Assembly: GCA_023393115.1 (NCBI GenBank)
Contig: JAEWMS010000023.1
Location: forward strand, 25,659-89,658
DNA length: 64,000 nucleotides
From: Bacillota bacterium
Lineage (GTDB): Bacteria > Bacillota > Clostridia > Acetivibrionales > DSM-1351
Direction: 5' to 3'
This document shows positions 30,001-37,868 of this stretch, one piece after another; the stretch's first letter is position 1, and the number at the start of each line of letters is the position of its first letter. Position numbers and translations under genes: made by a program. Under the pieces are notes generated by a model. The model made no database searches. It was given only the letters and a program-made list of their open reading frames with translations, and was not told where the DNA came from.

Positions 30001-33000
30001 TTTGTGAGCTCTATATCCGGGTCTTTGAACAAATCAATTATGATGTTGTTTTGCCCAACCATCATAGTGCCGGCATACTTATACCCTTGATATGCGTATA
30101 CACAGCTATAGCTTTTTCCTGCTTCGAATTTATTGGATTCTAATTTAAAGTTACCTTTTGAATCAGTAATTGCCTGTTCTCCGGCTAAAGTGATTACTAT
30201 ACCTTCCAGAGGAGTTGTAGTAGTTGCACTTTGGTTTAAGAAAGTCTTATCTGATACGGATATGTTTCCGGATATAACTCTCTTATTTCTATTTGGATCA
30301 GTCTTTACAAAATTGTAATATACCGTAGGCATGTCATAGCTTGCCTTCAAATAGTAAGAGTCTCCTACAGTTTTTGTTCTATCTATGGTGCGGTATTCCT
30401 TAAATAAAGCATCTTCTGTTGGAGAAATAATTCCATCCTTATCCAGGTCTCCAGTAGCATTCATCCATTCAATATTGAAGTTACTTTGTGTATACCCATT
30501 TATTGTATATATATCATTTCTGGTAACCTTGTCATATACAATTGGATTAAAGGCATTTCCTGATTTAATTGCATTATTTCTTTCATCATTTAGTGTTACA
30601 AATGCACCACTTTGCAGCATAAAATCTACAGGTTGCTCTACTCCATTGATTGTCATAGTTGCATAGCAGCCATAGTATTTATCTACCCAGTAGTTTAAAT
30701 TAAAGCTGTACACTCCAGATTTATCTCTGGTCAATGACATAGTTTCCACCAGCTGAGCCTTCACTTCCATTGTATCCTTATACAAATTCAGTTTTACAGT
30801 TTCTGGCACTGTTTGATTGCTTGTAGAACGAATCTTGTACTGGAAAGTGTAAGTCTTCTTACTTGCTTGCTCTTTTTTATAGAAGTCTTGTGAAATATTA
30901 TCATTTAGGAAGTCTGGTAAAATATCTTTACCTCCTGACAATATCTTAACATCGTAGGCTTCGTATTTAGTACGGCTTGTTGGGTTTTCCTGAACAGTTA
31001 TAGCATTTACAGCAAAACTGGGCATAATATTTGTAAATCTAGCAGTTGGCTTATAAGTCAGTTCTGATTTAACTGCTGGATTTATGTTTTTGCTATCTAG
31101 TTCAACCTTATTTGAATTTTCCATAAATGAGCTTGTAGTCGGCAGGTTACCGGAAGAACCTACTTTTGTATTATTAAAGTAGGTAGTTGCATCTCCCAAT
31201 GAACTTACTTTTATGTTGCTGTTGTCATTTATAACATACCAGTTATGAACAGTTGCACTGTTCTTAGTTTGTACTTTAAGTTTTAGTGTATCAAATCGGC
31301 TAATTGCAAAAACTCTACTACTTGTACCATTTAAGAAACCATCAATATTACCCTTGCTACTGTCTATGTCCAATTTTATGAATGTCTCATTCTTTGCTTT
31401 AAATACAGGGCGTACTTCGATAGACCAATTGCCTTTAGAGTCGTCTCTCAGTAACGCATTGGCATATAGACCCTGAGTCTCATTTTGGTATACTGCTGCA
31501 TTTTCTCTAAACCACTGAGAATTCAGGTTCATAACGCTTCCTTCGAAATACTTCCAATTACCTTGTCTGTCTCTAACCTTATAACCCCAGAGGTACACGT
31601 CATCAGCATAACTCTTCTTTGTTGAGTTGTCTGTATTGAACACTGGTTCGAAGGTTATTACGTCACTGCGGTATACAAATTTTTCAGTTGAGTTACTAAT
31701 ACTTGAACCATGACCCCCATCACGAGAAACATTACGTATTCTCATTGTTCCTACATTGATTGGTGTTCCTGTTCCAACAGGCTGTCCTGATGCATCTATA
31801 CCAGTAACAGTTCTAGCCATTACACCTGTATCAGCAGGGTCATTATCAATTTTTAGTTTATATGCTAGTAATGTTAAGGTTACAGCATTAGCATTTAACT
31901 TATTGTCGGTATTGTCATTACCATTCCATGCCCAATACTCAATATTTGAAGAACTCCACATCCATGGCTTTACATCCATGCTTACGTTGCTTTGTGAGAA
32001 TCCCCCGTGTATGCTTTTTACCTTATATTGATTGTTTTCCCATTGTTTCCAAGGTGCTGCGGCTGGTCCATTTATAATAAATTTGGAATCAAATTCTTTA
32101 GAGTTTCTCCATCCACACTCTTTTCTGCAATGCCATCCGAAGAGCCACCAATCGTTATGGTGATACCAGGATTTACCGCTACCAGTATTACTCCATGAGA
32201 ATTCTAACTTTTTTATTCCCGAGAGTGATATTGGAGCCTGAACTCCAGCACTACTTTTTGCATAATATGGGTTTATAGTAATTCCACTGGTACCTGCATT
32301 TGTTGGCTTAGGCGCATTATTCCCATATCTGAGAGTAAAGTCGTCAGGCATTACCGTATACAGCCCTTCACTCTTCATTGTGCCCTTAGGAGTTATTTTT
32401 TCAAGAGCAGAAGACTGATTATTCACTGAATAATCCAACATAAGATTTACGCTCTGAGACAATGTTCTCATATTGGCTGACTTGGTCAAAGCCATACTTT
32501 CATAAAGGGAATACGAGCCTGAAGCTTTTGCCAATGTTACTATAGTTTTCTCCTTGCCCGATGTAGCCCTGTTGTCATCTATAATTATTGCAAAAACCTT
32601 ATCCTCATCAGTATATGTTGTAATCAAATCTACTGTAAAGGTTTGTTCGGTTACCCCAGGTAAAAACAATAACTTTTTAGTGATTGGTATGTAATCCACA
32701 TTTGGTTCTGCTGAATTACCTGCAGTTCCAACTGTTACATAGGACATAGTATCTATTCCTTTAGTACGTCTTACCTTAACAGATACTTCAGGAAGTCCAG
32801 CTTCAACCTCCAGCTTGTCCATTTCCATCTCAAATGCTGATGCTTCAAAAGCCTCATCATCTATTATGTTAACCATTCCGGTGTAGAATTCTCCTATTTC
32901 TGCTCCGCCTGTAGCATTAGAAAGAACAATTATAAACTGTTCCTCACTCTCTGACAGGTTGTCATTTATAGGTTTTATAAATATTGACTTTTCGTACTCA

Positions 33001-33968
33001 CCGTCTTTAAATGTAAGTGTGGTTTGCATACCAGGAGTATTGTTTAAATATTCCTGATAACTATCCTTTAGAGCTTCAGCCTCACTTGGCTTCATATCAA
33101 GATCTTTCCAGTCAGGATCTTTATAGGTCTTTCCTGATAGAATTTTAGATGCACTTCTAAGACCACTTACACGGCTTTCAAGTTTTTGTGCAGCTTCCGA
33201 CTCAACCTGGCTTTTATTTGACTTCTGCTGCTGTGGTTCCTCCACTGTCTGCTCTGGCTGACCTTCTTGCTGTTGTGGTTCCTCAACCGTCTGCTCTGGC
33301 TGACTTTCCTGTTGTTCTGGTTCCTCAACCGTCTGCTCTGGCTGACTCATCTGTTGTTGCTGTGGCTCCTCTACTGTCTGCTCTGGCTGACTTTCCTGTT
33401 GCTGTGGTTCCTCAACCGTCTGCTCTGGCTGGCTCTCCTGCTGAGGCACCTCCACTGGTTTATCCTCTCCTACTACATTTCCCTCCAGCGCATTCTCCAA
33501 CTCTTCCTTTTGCTCTGACGTTGGTTCTTCGGCTGTTAACCCTAAATCATCACTATTTAAGATTTCAGTTTCTTCCTGTGCTGCATCCTCTATTAATGGT
33601 TTTGAATCTGGGTTACTTGGAATTTCCTTATTCCATAGGAACCCTGGAACTTCTATCACATAGTCACTACCATATTTTGAAGAAATATCAATGGCTTTAA
33701 AGTCGACTGTTACCTCTCCTTGAGTTCCTCCCTGTCTAGCTATTTTTATTTCAAAACTCCTTGTGTCTTCATTTACGTTAAACTTAGACCCTATAAATGT
33801 AAATACACCATTAGGGAATAGGGCCTTCATCTCTTCTCCACCTTCGATGGCTTCTCTCAACTCATTTTGCGAGCTAGTTTCCTGAGCAAATACAGATGTG
33901 GAAAAAGAAGAAAGCAAAATTGCAACTGTACATATTATGGCTATTACTTTTCTCATCTTGATTCTCAT
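24039..33968 (-). CDS. Giant secreted S-layer-anchored protein with Calx-beta and SLH domains (3309 aa)
   Basis: A very large exported surface protein. The signal peptide ends at about residue 28 (VFA-QE). A first Calx-beta motif starts near residue 50 and is interrupted by a charged linker (about 115-275) holding five QPEQTVEEP repeats. It resumes with TLTFKDGEYEKSI and ends SNATGGAEIG..IIDDE. A second Calx-beta lies near residues 380-490. The middle is unassigned and includes a Gly/Val-rich region near residues 1600-1750. CARDB-like (FGREKPQVGEQVAVSALV) and Big_2-like (VVEYTSSNPNVVQVAADG) modules follow. The C-terminus carries three SLH domains (FNDIKDGAWYSDAVKFIA, FSDVKPGSYYEGYA, SDFDDKQDVAPWANEAV) that bind secondary cell-wall polymer. 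GGGAGG precedes the ATG by 12 nt. It is last in the peptide-export array, 143 bp after the precursor gene. Function is unknown. Confidence 0.92.
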   Translation of the reverse strand: MRIKMRKVIAIICTVAILLSSFSTSVFAQETSSQNELREAIEGGEEMKALFPNGVFTFIGSKFNVNEDTRSFEIKIARQGGTQGEVTVDFKAIDISSKYGSDYVIEVPGFLWNKEIPSNPDSKPLIEDAAQEETEILNSDDLGLTAEEPTSEQKEELENALEGNVVGEDKPVEVPQQESQPEQTVEEPQQQESQPEQTVEEPQQQQMSQPEQTVEEPEQQESQPEQTVEEPQQQEGQPEQTVEEPQQQKSNKSQVESEAAQKLESRVSGLRSASKILSGKTYKDPDWKDLDMKPSEAEALKDSYQEYLNNTPGMQTTLTFKDGEYEKSIFIKPINDNLSESEEQFIIVLSNATGGAEIGEFYTGMVNIIDDEAFEASAFEMEMDKLEVEAGLPEVSVKVRRTKGIDTMSYVTVGTAGNSAEPNVDYIPITKKLLFLPGVTEQTFTVDLITTYTDEDKVFAIIIDDNRATSGKEKTIVTLAKASGSYSLYESMALTKSANMRTLSQSVNLMLDYSVNNQSSALEKITPKGTMKSEGLYTVMPDDFTLRYGNNAPKPTNAGTSGITINPYYAKSSAGVQAPISLSGIKKLEFSWSNTGSGKSWYHHNDWWLFGWHCRKECGWRNSKEFDSKFIINGPAAAPWKQWENNQYKVKSIHGGFSQSNVSMDVKPWMWSSSNIEYWAWNGNDNTDNKLNANAVTLTLLAYKLKIDNDPADTGVMARTVTGIDASGQPVGTGTPINVGTMRIRNVSRDGGHGSSISNSTEKFVYRSDVITFEPVFNTDNSTKKSYADDVYLWGYKVRDRQGNWKYFEGSVMNLNSQWFRENAAVYQNETQGLYANALLRDDSKGNWSIEVRPVFKAKNETFIKLDIDSSKGNIDGFLNGTSSRVFAISRFDTLKLKVQTKNSATVHNWYVINDNSNIKVSSLGDATTYFNNTKVGSSGNLPTTSSFMENSNKVELDSKNINPAVKSELTYKPTARFTNIMPSFAVNAITVQENPTSRTKYEAYDVKILSGGKDILPDFLNDNISQDFYKKEQASKKTYTFQYKIRSTSNQTVPETVKLNLYKDTMEVKAQLVETMSLTRDKSGVYSFNLNYWVDKYYGCYATMTINGVEQPVDFMLQSGAFVTLNDERNNAIKSGNAFNPIVYDKVTRNDIYTINGYTQSNFNIEWMNATGDLDKDGIISPTEDALFKEYRTIDRTKTVGDSYYLKASYDMPTVYYNFVKTDPNRNKRVISGNISVSDKTFLNQSATTTTPLEGIVITLAGEQAITDSKGNFKLESNKFEAGKSYSCVYAYQGYKYAGTMMVGQNNIIIDLFKDPDIELTNMKLYELAQNGGDELKPVNGFINLYDELDRNYDFEFDLSAGRLAGVAIKEAVIVTRDKDGGLKNESYKVAKVTGTPGKFVTKINPNSIPTNMDIGDRIFIRPIDDQGTAYPEIATGIRLVQNPENIKIQLGIDSSGNEQTRIPSVPLFGQMLAKLDFLDTNAGNAKPITDQDRANIKTLTDGSGSKLMKSAGSDDWKINETEKNLFTISLGFDNDMKDGWADAVNKSKTKVNKDAPDLSFSVGVVLVYEAADDGKVYFNQLAISGEVGMSMGVTFTYITPIGIPVYASFSFSVGVELSGALVPKDEDNPPLLDARTSWKGMVTGEVGISITIGVGVELGVGVSLLKAYLTGTAEVTVDSTFVDLGIGISVSFSAAFGVRFLFFSKEWTIISKTWGAHTVKKAMMARQSGLYQPLDGFDQISRDYLDNRSEWVGDESPRLFRALMAGNGSSESIKERIARESGAYPYPSNKLVNLPNGEILWVFLDDVPERDPDNTNPANRTAVYYSIIDADGKASLPELIDDDGTLDEAPDVLDLGNGEIMISWSDASREFTKDDKEIDVLTHMDISVAFFNVAKKTMSAPTEVTHTSGRTVVSTSGGAITVGEIGGGAEVTSGPSIIVGDYCGDTSPRAAYDSTTGRILLYYIKSDYYDGVQNAKVVEDSIDDSGTKVSDEDAQLVVGDIINAFSLITYRFAEKKSGVWVWNDASSFSDDEKDAIADSISKQILNNTLPAGYTIDDYFNDWYGQRFLDVSQYAEITETKTITGGGTTTDLDGNTYTEPENVSVRQEATLLAAEDVIDPRVVDTAVISYNGLALFAYTTDEDWDLSTDYDQELYLQIYNFSENSFSHPIRLTTDKVKINGKVSEENCVKDSQPKFVRTNGITYLFWNRNGSIAYMDISGLVKYGLKKQDLRSDLSVYVIDKNNENYANVEHLTGEGEMQGKEVSTGKWGDIVLAVDKNINPNPTEGNEATEDNAISSYDVVASDDGDVYLVWTEYKTVLKNKDDVSAAADPENQEREKQIFISRWQPEIMIERAQLDYLDENGDTEFTANGKTYQFDYSTYGIGYYPDKIIENGVAKVIDYLNTEDVNGFKGAAKAGDPIIKQNYVPTGKAGWSKPIQITTQQGANYDELGVAALEGNEGLKVAFIKYMQTLENAGGNRKVFKHDTAWRALGSLTFKPASGVEFTDSSISFGREKPQVGEQVAVSALVKNTGIDVIHGARVEFYQIVGGIETLVDTKFYGTYYENSESASEVSKPALLGGDEFNAQILYEIPENDGNISIKAVLKYEGLEDGIEAQKSFTFEAIPEISDLRYEFIDIGKIVLDGTITNAGNKDGALNVEISVVDSYGIESIIDYVPVTLNQGESSYFSKEVEIPNSYSREVLPEDGQPVQELKEMAQLKVGVGSIKDELAVVRSAPTRAVEVMNEVTDFSINEKMSIRKGTTGKIEPNITYKEAVAGQKAALRDEMVVEYTSSNPNVVQVAADGTLYAISDGTATVQAVLMPTTTISVATKGSLAGGTVAPLAQQLTSPATLPSSVLKIENVAVTVYTGTPPVDPVKPSEPSTSTGGSSSSGSVVTETTTGTKQGVSVSNENNKIYISVDANATVNDGVAAVVMDEKMANQLISEVTKNATVESQTIVINVGNIGNSDSTQLQLSSSTLNKLATIGNVQLQITSGLATTTLDGAALKEIAANKEIGDSISVVIEKNDANDIDLSKANEPEKVKAMLENRPGYSLEITSDGKSVTDFGSGHASVTVPYTLLNNEDPNCIVVYGISGTGELEVLRGYYDAETNAVNITLAEGGTFFIGYNEVNFNDIKDGAWYSDAVKFIAARGITSGIGDGNFGINQKVTRGQFITMLSKAYGIKPMTGDNFSDVKPGSYYEGYASAAKQLGISSGVGNNKFNPDKEISREEMIALLYSYLKSTDQLPKGTGKEISDFDDKQDVAPWANEAVNYFTSNGIITGTDDKILPKGKSKRVEFVQILYNLLT
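33222..33443 (-). repeat. Five in-frame QPEQTVEEP repeats
   Basis: Tandem coding repeats of about 14-15 codons (QPEQTVEEP plus a Gln/Glu/Ser spacer), residues about 176-249 of the giant protein. The near-identical DNA suggests slippage-driven copy-number change. Such Pro/Glu/Gln repeats usually form extended, disordered wall-spanning linkers. Confidence 0.9.
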
Positions 33969-34003
33969 TAAATCCCATTACCTCCCTTTTTAAACTTTCT
34001 TAT

Positions 34004-34055
34004 ACTAGCGGTGTTACAGCGAGATAATATATTATCTCGCTGTAACACCGCTAGT
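34004..34055. repeat. Perfect 52-bp palindrome
   Basis: Two 26-bp arms, beginning ACTAGCGGTGTTACAG and ending CTGTAACACCGCTAGT, are exact reverse complements with no spacer. It lies between the precursor peptide gene and the giant gene. On RNA it would make a 24-bp or longer hairpin. It lacks a U-run, so processing, mRNA stabilisation or partial attenuation is more likely than simple termination. Confidence 0.95.
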
Positions 34056-34059
34056 TAAA

Positions 34060-34106
34060 AAGAACGTTTCGTTCTTAGACAATTTTTCGACTGTAGAAAA
34101 ATTGTC
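34060..34106 (-). promoter_or_regulatory. Two further hairpins between peptide and giant gene
   Basis: AAGAACG/CGTTCTT (34060-34076, 3-nt loop, followed on the minus strand by TTTTT) and GACAATTTTTC/GAAAAATTGTC (34078-34106, 7-nt loop, perfect 11-bp arms). With the adjacent 52-bp palindrome they form three consecutive stems right after the peptide stop codon. The middle stem resembles a weak intrinsic terminator. Together they could set a high peptide-to-giant-protein expression ratio. Confidence 0.65.
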
Positions 34107-34111
34107 TTACA

Positions 34112-34297
34112 TTATATTTTGGCCTTTGTATCACCGCTGATATCTTGTGTAGGTGTTCTGTAGTTGTTTCTTAAAGATCCACCTGTCACCTCGTCAAGAC
34201 TATCAAGCTCCAGTTCTTCAACAACACCTCCATTTGTGTTTTCTTTTTTTACTTCTTCTTCATTTAACTTCTCTTTCTGTTTTTCAAATTTACTCAT
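34112..34297 (-). CDS. Double-glycine leader precursor peptide (candidate RiPP)
   Basis: A 61-residue peptide: a charged 40-residue leader (MSKFEKQKEKLNEEEVKKEN, ending LELDSLDEVTGG) and a 21-residue core from SLRNNYRTPTQD to TKAKI. The leader has the C39-peptidase pattern: Leu at -12, Leu at -7, Val at -4 and Gly-Gly at -2/-1. The core has no cysteine, so a lanthipeptide or sactipeptide is unlikely. It contains three Thr, two Lys and one Tyr. The start at 34297 (third in-frame ATG) has AAGGG 9 nt upstream; earlier ATGs crowd that site. It lies in an array with a C39-peptidase ABC exporter, an HlyD adaptor and two putative tailoring enzymes, so it is probably their substrate. Confidence 0.85.
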   Translation of the reverse strand: MSKFEKQKEKLNEEEVKKENTNGGVVEELELDSLDEVTGGSLRNNYRTPTQDISGDTKAKI

Positions 34298-34357
34298 ATC
34301 CATCATCCCTTCTCTACAATTTTTTTATTTATAGTAATAGGCATAAAGTATTGCCTA

Positions 34358-35512
34358 TCAATTACTATTTTGAATATATATTTTGTTGGCTGAAAGCAAT
34401 AAATTAAAGGGTGGCTTGTAGCCGATCTTCCTTGCTACATCATAATTTATTACCAGGAATGGTGCTGTTTGATATATTTGCGGTAAAGTTTCCAGCCTTT
34501 CTCCAACAATATAACGCTTGATCATATCTGCACCAAAACGTCCTACGTTCTTGTAATCTGCTGATTCTGCTGCTAACAAAGCCCCAAATTTAACATCATC
34601 CGTACTGTTTATTGAGTATACCGGTACCTTTGCATCATAAAAGGGCTTTAATATATCTTTGAAATCATCCCCGTCAACCAAGGAGGTAGTCAGCACAAAT
34701 AAATCAATTTCTTTTGCCAATCTCTCATAAGCGTTCTTTAAATTCTTTAAATATGTGTCGTATTCCTCATCTGTTTCGGGGTCTTCAACAAACTCTCTGA
34801 TAACTTCGATACTGTTTTCTTTTCCAAACTCATCCAATACGTCCACACCACTATATATATAAGCATCTTCAGAGTTGGCATAAACAGTACCTATTTTTTT
34901 AGGATGAAATATATCATTCATAACCTTAATAGTACGTTTAAAGCCGTCCGAATCAATTTGTGCCCAGACATTAGGAGTAGCTGATTGCTGGGCATTGGCT
35001 ACAATGCCTGACTTTACTGGATCTGCTGCTGCAAAGCACATCATTGGTATTTTACTTGGCAGTGCTTTGGTCGTTAATCCTGCTGTTGTGCCCATTGAAA
35101 TCATTAGACTTACATCACCTTTTGTTATCTTTTGTTCTATGTAATCAACTAGCTCTGCTTCTTCCATTTGGTCATATTCACTATCTGTCAGTGAAAAAAA
35201 AGCATCTTCGATAAATCTTACGCCCCAACCCTCTTGATTTTGTGAACAAATCCATTTCCATATAACCCTGCTGTTAGACTCAACAGGCATGCCTTCAGGT
35301 AAATTCTTTATAAGCCCGTACTCCTCAAGTCCATATATGAGATTATATAAGGCGTAGTCAAATTCATAATATGACTCTCCTTCGCAATATCCTATACTTA
35401 ATATTTTGTCAGCATTATTTGTTTTATTACCTGATACTATCAGCGTAGACGCTAATGTTACTGATAATATTAATAGGGTCAAAAGACTACATACCAATCG
35501 TTTTTTCATCAT
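34358..35512 (-). CDS. Orphan ABC-type substrate-binding protein (ABC_sub_bind/TrpX-like)
   Basis: A 384-residue exported binding protein. It has an N-terminal signal/anchor segment (VCSLLTLLILSVTLASTLIV) without a clear lipobox. The two-domain fold resembles family PF04392 (LMISMGTTAGLTTKAL, MMCFAAADPVKSGI, KIGTVYANSEDA). Members usually bind amino acids or aromatic compounds and pair with a permease and ATPase; none is encoded here. Its ATG, preceded by AAGGGGG, lies inside the 3' end of the sensor-MFS gene (26-bp overlap), so the two proteins are translationally coupled and probably act together. It may be the ligand-binding partner of that protein. Confidence 0.85.
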   Translation of the reverse strand: MMKKRLVCSLLTLLILSVTLASTLIVSGNKTNNADKILSIGYCEGESYYEFDYALYNLIYGLEEYGLIKNLPEGMPVESNSRVIWKWICSQNQEGWGVRFIEDAFFSLTDSEYDQMEEAELVDYIEQKITKGDVSLMISMGTTAGLTTKALPSKIPMMCFAAADPVKSGIVANAQQSATPNVWAQIDSDGFKRTIKVMNDIFHPKKIGTVYANSEDAYIYSGVDVLDEFGKENSIEVIREFVEDPETDEEYDTYLKNLKNAYERLAKEIDLFVLTTSLVDGDDFKDILKPFYDAKVPVYSINSTDDVKFGALLAAESADYKNVGRFGADMIKRYIVGERLETLPQIYQTAPFLVINYDVARKIGYKPPFNLLLSANKIYIQNSN

Positions 35513-37859
35513 TTATTACCCCCTTTTTAGAAAATTTGTTAATAAACAGAAATGAAATGGCGACGGCAACTACAATTACTCCGGTAACCAATAAGCCGCT
35601 GTTTCCGTACATCATTACAAAACCGAATACAACAGGAGCAACACCACGAATTGCGCTGCTAAATGCGCCCTCAATGCCGATGATTCTACTGATTCCGATT
35701 TTCTTTGATATTTCAAGTGAATATACATATCTGTATTGTAAGCTTGGCATAATTCCATCAATTACTGCTATCATTAAAACAAGTGCTATTGCATATACGA
35801 TACTATCACTTAATGCAAACCAGCCCATACCAACGCCAAGTAAGGCTAACAAGGAAGACATTAATACAATATTTTTTATTCTCTTTGATAAGAAGCTACA
35901 TAAGAAAGCCCCTATATATGATGTTGATATTCCATATAGAAGGAATATGTGTCCTATACTTGCGGTAGACATTCCCTTGGTATCTGCATATACTGGGAAG
36001 AAATAGTCTATGTACATAGATATAAAAAAGTACGGTACTACAAGGAATAATATATAGGTAAAAAATTTACTATCGAATTTAAACTTTGTACTGCTTTTTT
36101 CTTCAACTGCATCAGCATCATTGGCCTCTGCAGCTTTACCGGGACGAACATTTACAGCAAATAAAAGTATGAGAACTACTACAAGTAATCCAAAGCCTCC
36201 CATTACTAAAAATGCTCCCGAGAATCCGAAAACATCTGCTATTACCGCACCAATTGCAGCAGAACAGCTCATACCAACTATTAATCCTGCATTAATACTT
36301 GATGTATATTCTTCTAGTTTTTGTGAGGATGGAGTAAGTACACTGAATATATCGAAGGAGGTCTTTGCACAGCCCAAGCCCAAGCCCATTATTACCTGTG
36401 CAATTATAAATAACATAGGCTCTTTTGCCATAGCTGCGACTACTGTACCGCTTACCATTATCAATATCCCGGTTATAGCAACAGGTCTCCAACCTTTTTT
36501 ATCTACAACTCTTCCGCAAATCCAGGCTGAAAAGATTGATGTCAAAATCTGTGCAGTCATTGGTATACTCATGGCTATTTCGTACGGCAGCCCGAATATT
36601 GGCTTGTAGATTGACGCCATTACTATGGGAATAAAGGCCATGGCCATATACTGGAACATTGCGAAAAAGAAGAAGAGTCCTCTGATAGTTCCTAGCGACT
36701 GTATATCCTCATCTATGTCCTTGGTCACAAGCATTTTTCTCTTCTTCAATAGTCCTTTAAAACCTGTAAGCAATGCAACTATAAATATAATAACTTCAGC
36801 CGCAATCATTAGTGAGGTAACAATAGACACTAAAATTTCCACAATAATTGCATTCAGTTTTTCTTTCAGGTAAGCTTCAGAAACCTCTATATGTAATTCC
36901 ATTGCATTACCTTCTCTATCAGATTCAAAGGAATAAGTATGGAGAATATCATCTGAGTACAATCTGGAACTACTTTTTGAAGATGAACTAGCATCTTCAC
37001 CAATAGGTTTTAATTCAATGATGCTGATTTGATTAGTATTATTAACAACATCATTAAAGTACTGGTCTATTTCATTTAATTCTGAGTAATTAATTCCCTG
37101 GTCTACTACACTTTTTATATCTCCTTCAATCTTGACACTAATTGTATCTGCAGTTTGTTTTGTAAGGGCCATATAACCGGCACGATATGTATTAAATGAA
37201 GTAACCCCTAAAAACAAGTTTGAAGCAACAATAATTGGTATAACAATTAATAGTAATTTCTTAAAACCAAAGTCATGCTTAATTACAAAAAATAGAAGTA
37301 TAAACAGAATTATTGATACAATAGCAGCTATTAATGTGTAAAATATTATACTTGAAATATATTGCTGAGTATTCTGTGATACGATTTGGTTGTTATATGA
37401 AATACCAAATCCGGCAACTATACTTCCTGCGCTATCACTAATAGGTATTAATATATTTTGAGTATCATCGTCCGTCCAGGTTAAAAATCCTTCGGTACTG
37501 CCTAGATTTTCCACCTGGTCTTCAATCTCATCAGGTCTATTAAACTCTGAATTATTATATGAATTTTCATATAGCATCTCACCATTAATGCCCACAATAT
37601 ATGCGTCATCAACATAATTACAAAGATTTTTTACCTGTTCAAACAGGTCCTCTATTCCATAGTAATTTTGCAGGGACTTTCCGTACTTCAATGAATACTC
37701 TAACTTATTCACAACCCCTGATGTAACAATGGCATTATTTGCTGCAGTAGATTGAGTGTAGTTGTTTTTAAACGATACTATATTAAGTATGGATGTTAAT
37801 GCAAGTAACCCTGCTACTGTTATACTTACAATCAGTGCAAACAGTACCTTTTTCTTCAT
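35487..37859 (-). CDS. Membrane protein fusing two extracellular sensor modules to an MFS transporter
   Basis: A 790-residue polytopic protein. TM1 (about 1-28) is followed by an extracellular Cache/PAS-like region, TM2 and TM3 near 185-220, a second extracellular region to about 335, TM4, and a short cytosolic linker (KKRKMLVTKDIDEDI). A complete 12-helix MFS domain (about 400-785) follows, with the motif GRVVDKKGWRPVAITG between helices 2 and 3. Each half of the N-terminus resembles a receptor sensor rather than a transporter part. The start at 37859 is chosen for GGGAG 5 nt upstream. A structured repeat abuts this site. The role may be signal-gated export or import of the system's product; this is inference. 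Confidence 0.82.
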   Translation of the reverse strand: MKKKVLFALIVSITVAGLLALTSILNIVSFKNNYTQSTAANNAIVTSGVVNKLEYSLKYGKSLQNYYGIEDLFEQVKNLCNYVDDAYIVGINGEMLYENSYNNSEFNRPDEIEDQVENLGSTEGFLTWTDDDTQNILIPISDSAGSIVAGFGISYNNQIVSQNTQQYISSIIFYTLIAAIVSIILFILLFFVIKHDFGFKKLLLIVIPIIVASNLFLGVTSFNTYRAGYMALTKQTADTISVKIEGDIKSVVDQGINYSELNEIDQYFNDVVNNTNQISIIELKPIGEDASSSSKSSSRLYSDDILHTYSFESDREGNAMELHIEVSEAYLKEKLNAIIVEILVSIVTSLMIAAEVIIFIVALLTGFKGLLKKRKMLVTKDIDEDIQSLGTIRGLFFFFAMFQYMAMAFIPIVMASIYKPIFGLPYEIAMSIPMTAQILTSIFSAWICGRVVDKKGWRPVAITGILIMVSGTVVAAMAKEPMLFIIAQVIMGLGLGCAKTSFDIFSVLTPSSQKLEEYTSSINAGLIVGMSCSAAIGAVIADVFGFSGAFLVMGGFGLLVVVLILLFAVNVRPGKAAEANDADAVEEKSSTKFKFDSKFFTYILFLVVPYFFISMYIDYFFPVYADTKGMSTASIGHIFLLYGISTSYIGAFLCSFLSKRIKNIVLMSSLLALLGVGMGWFALSDSIVYAIALVLMIAVIDGIMPSLQYRYVYSLEISKKIGISRIIGIEGAFSSAIRGVAPVVFGFVMMYGNSGLLVTGVIVVAVAISFLFINKFSKKGVINDEKTIGM

Positions 37860-37868
37860 TTTATCTCC

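Noticed and set aside
33222..33443. Tandem repeats as a CRISPR-like array
   Set aside because: The units are in frame, lack unique spacers and encode QPEQTVEEP repeats inside a long gene.
33188..33700. 170-codon antisense frame opposite the Gln/Glu-rich linker
   Set aside because: It is a low-complexity Leu/Ala/Pro shadow of the repeat coding strand, with no ribosome binding site or homologous pattern.
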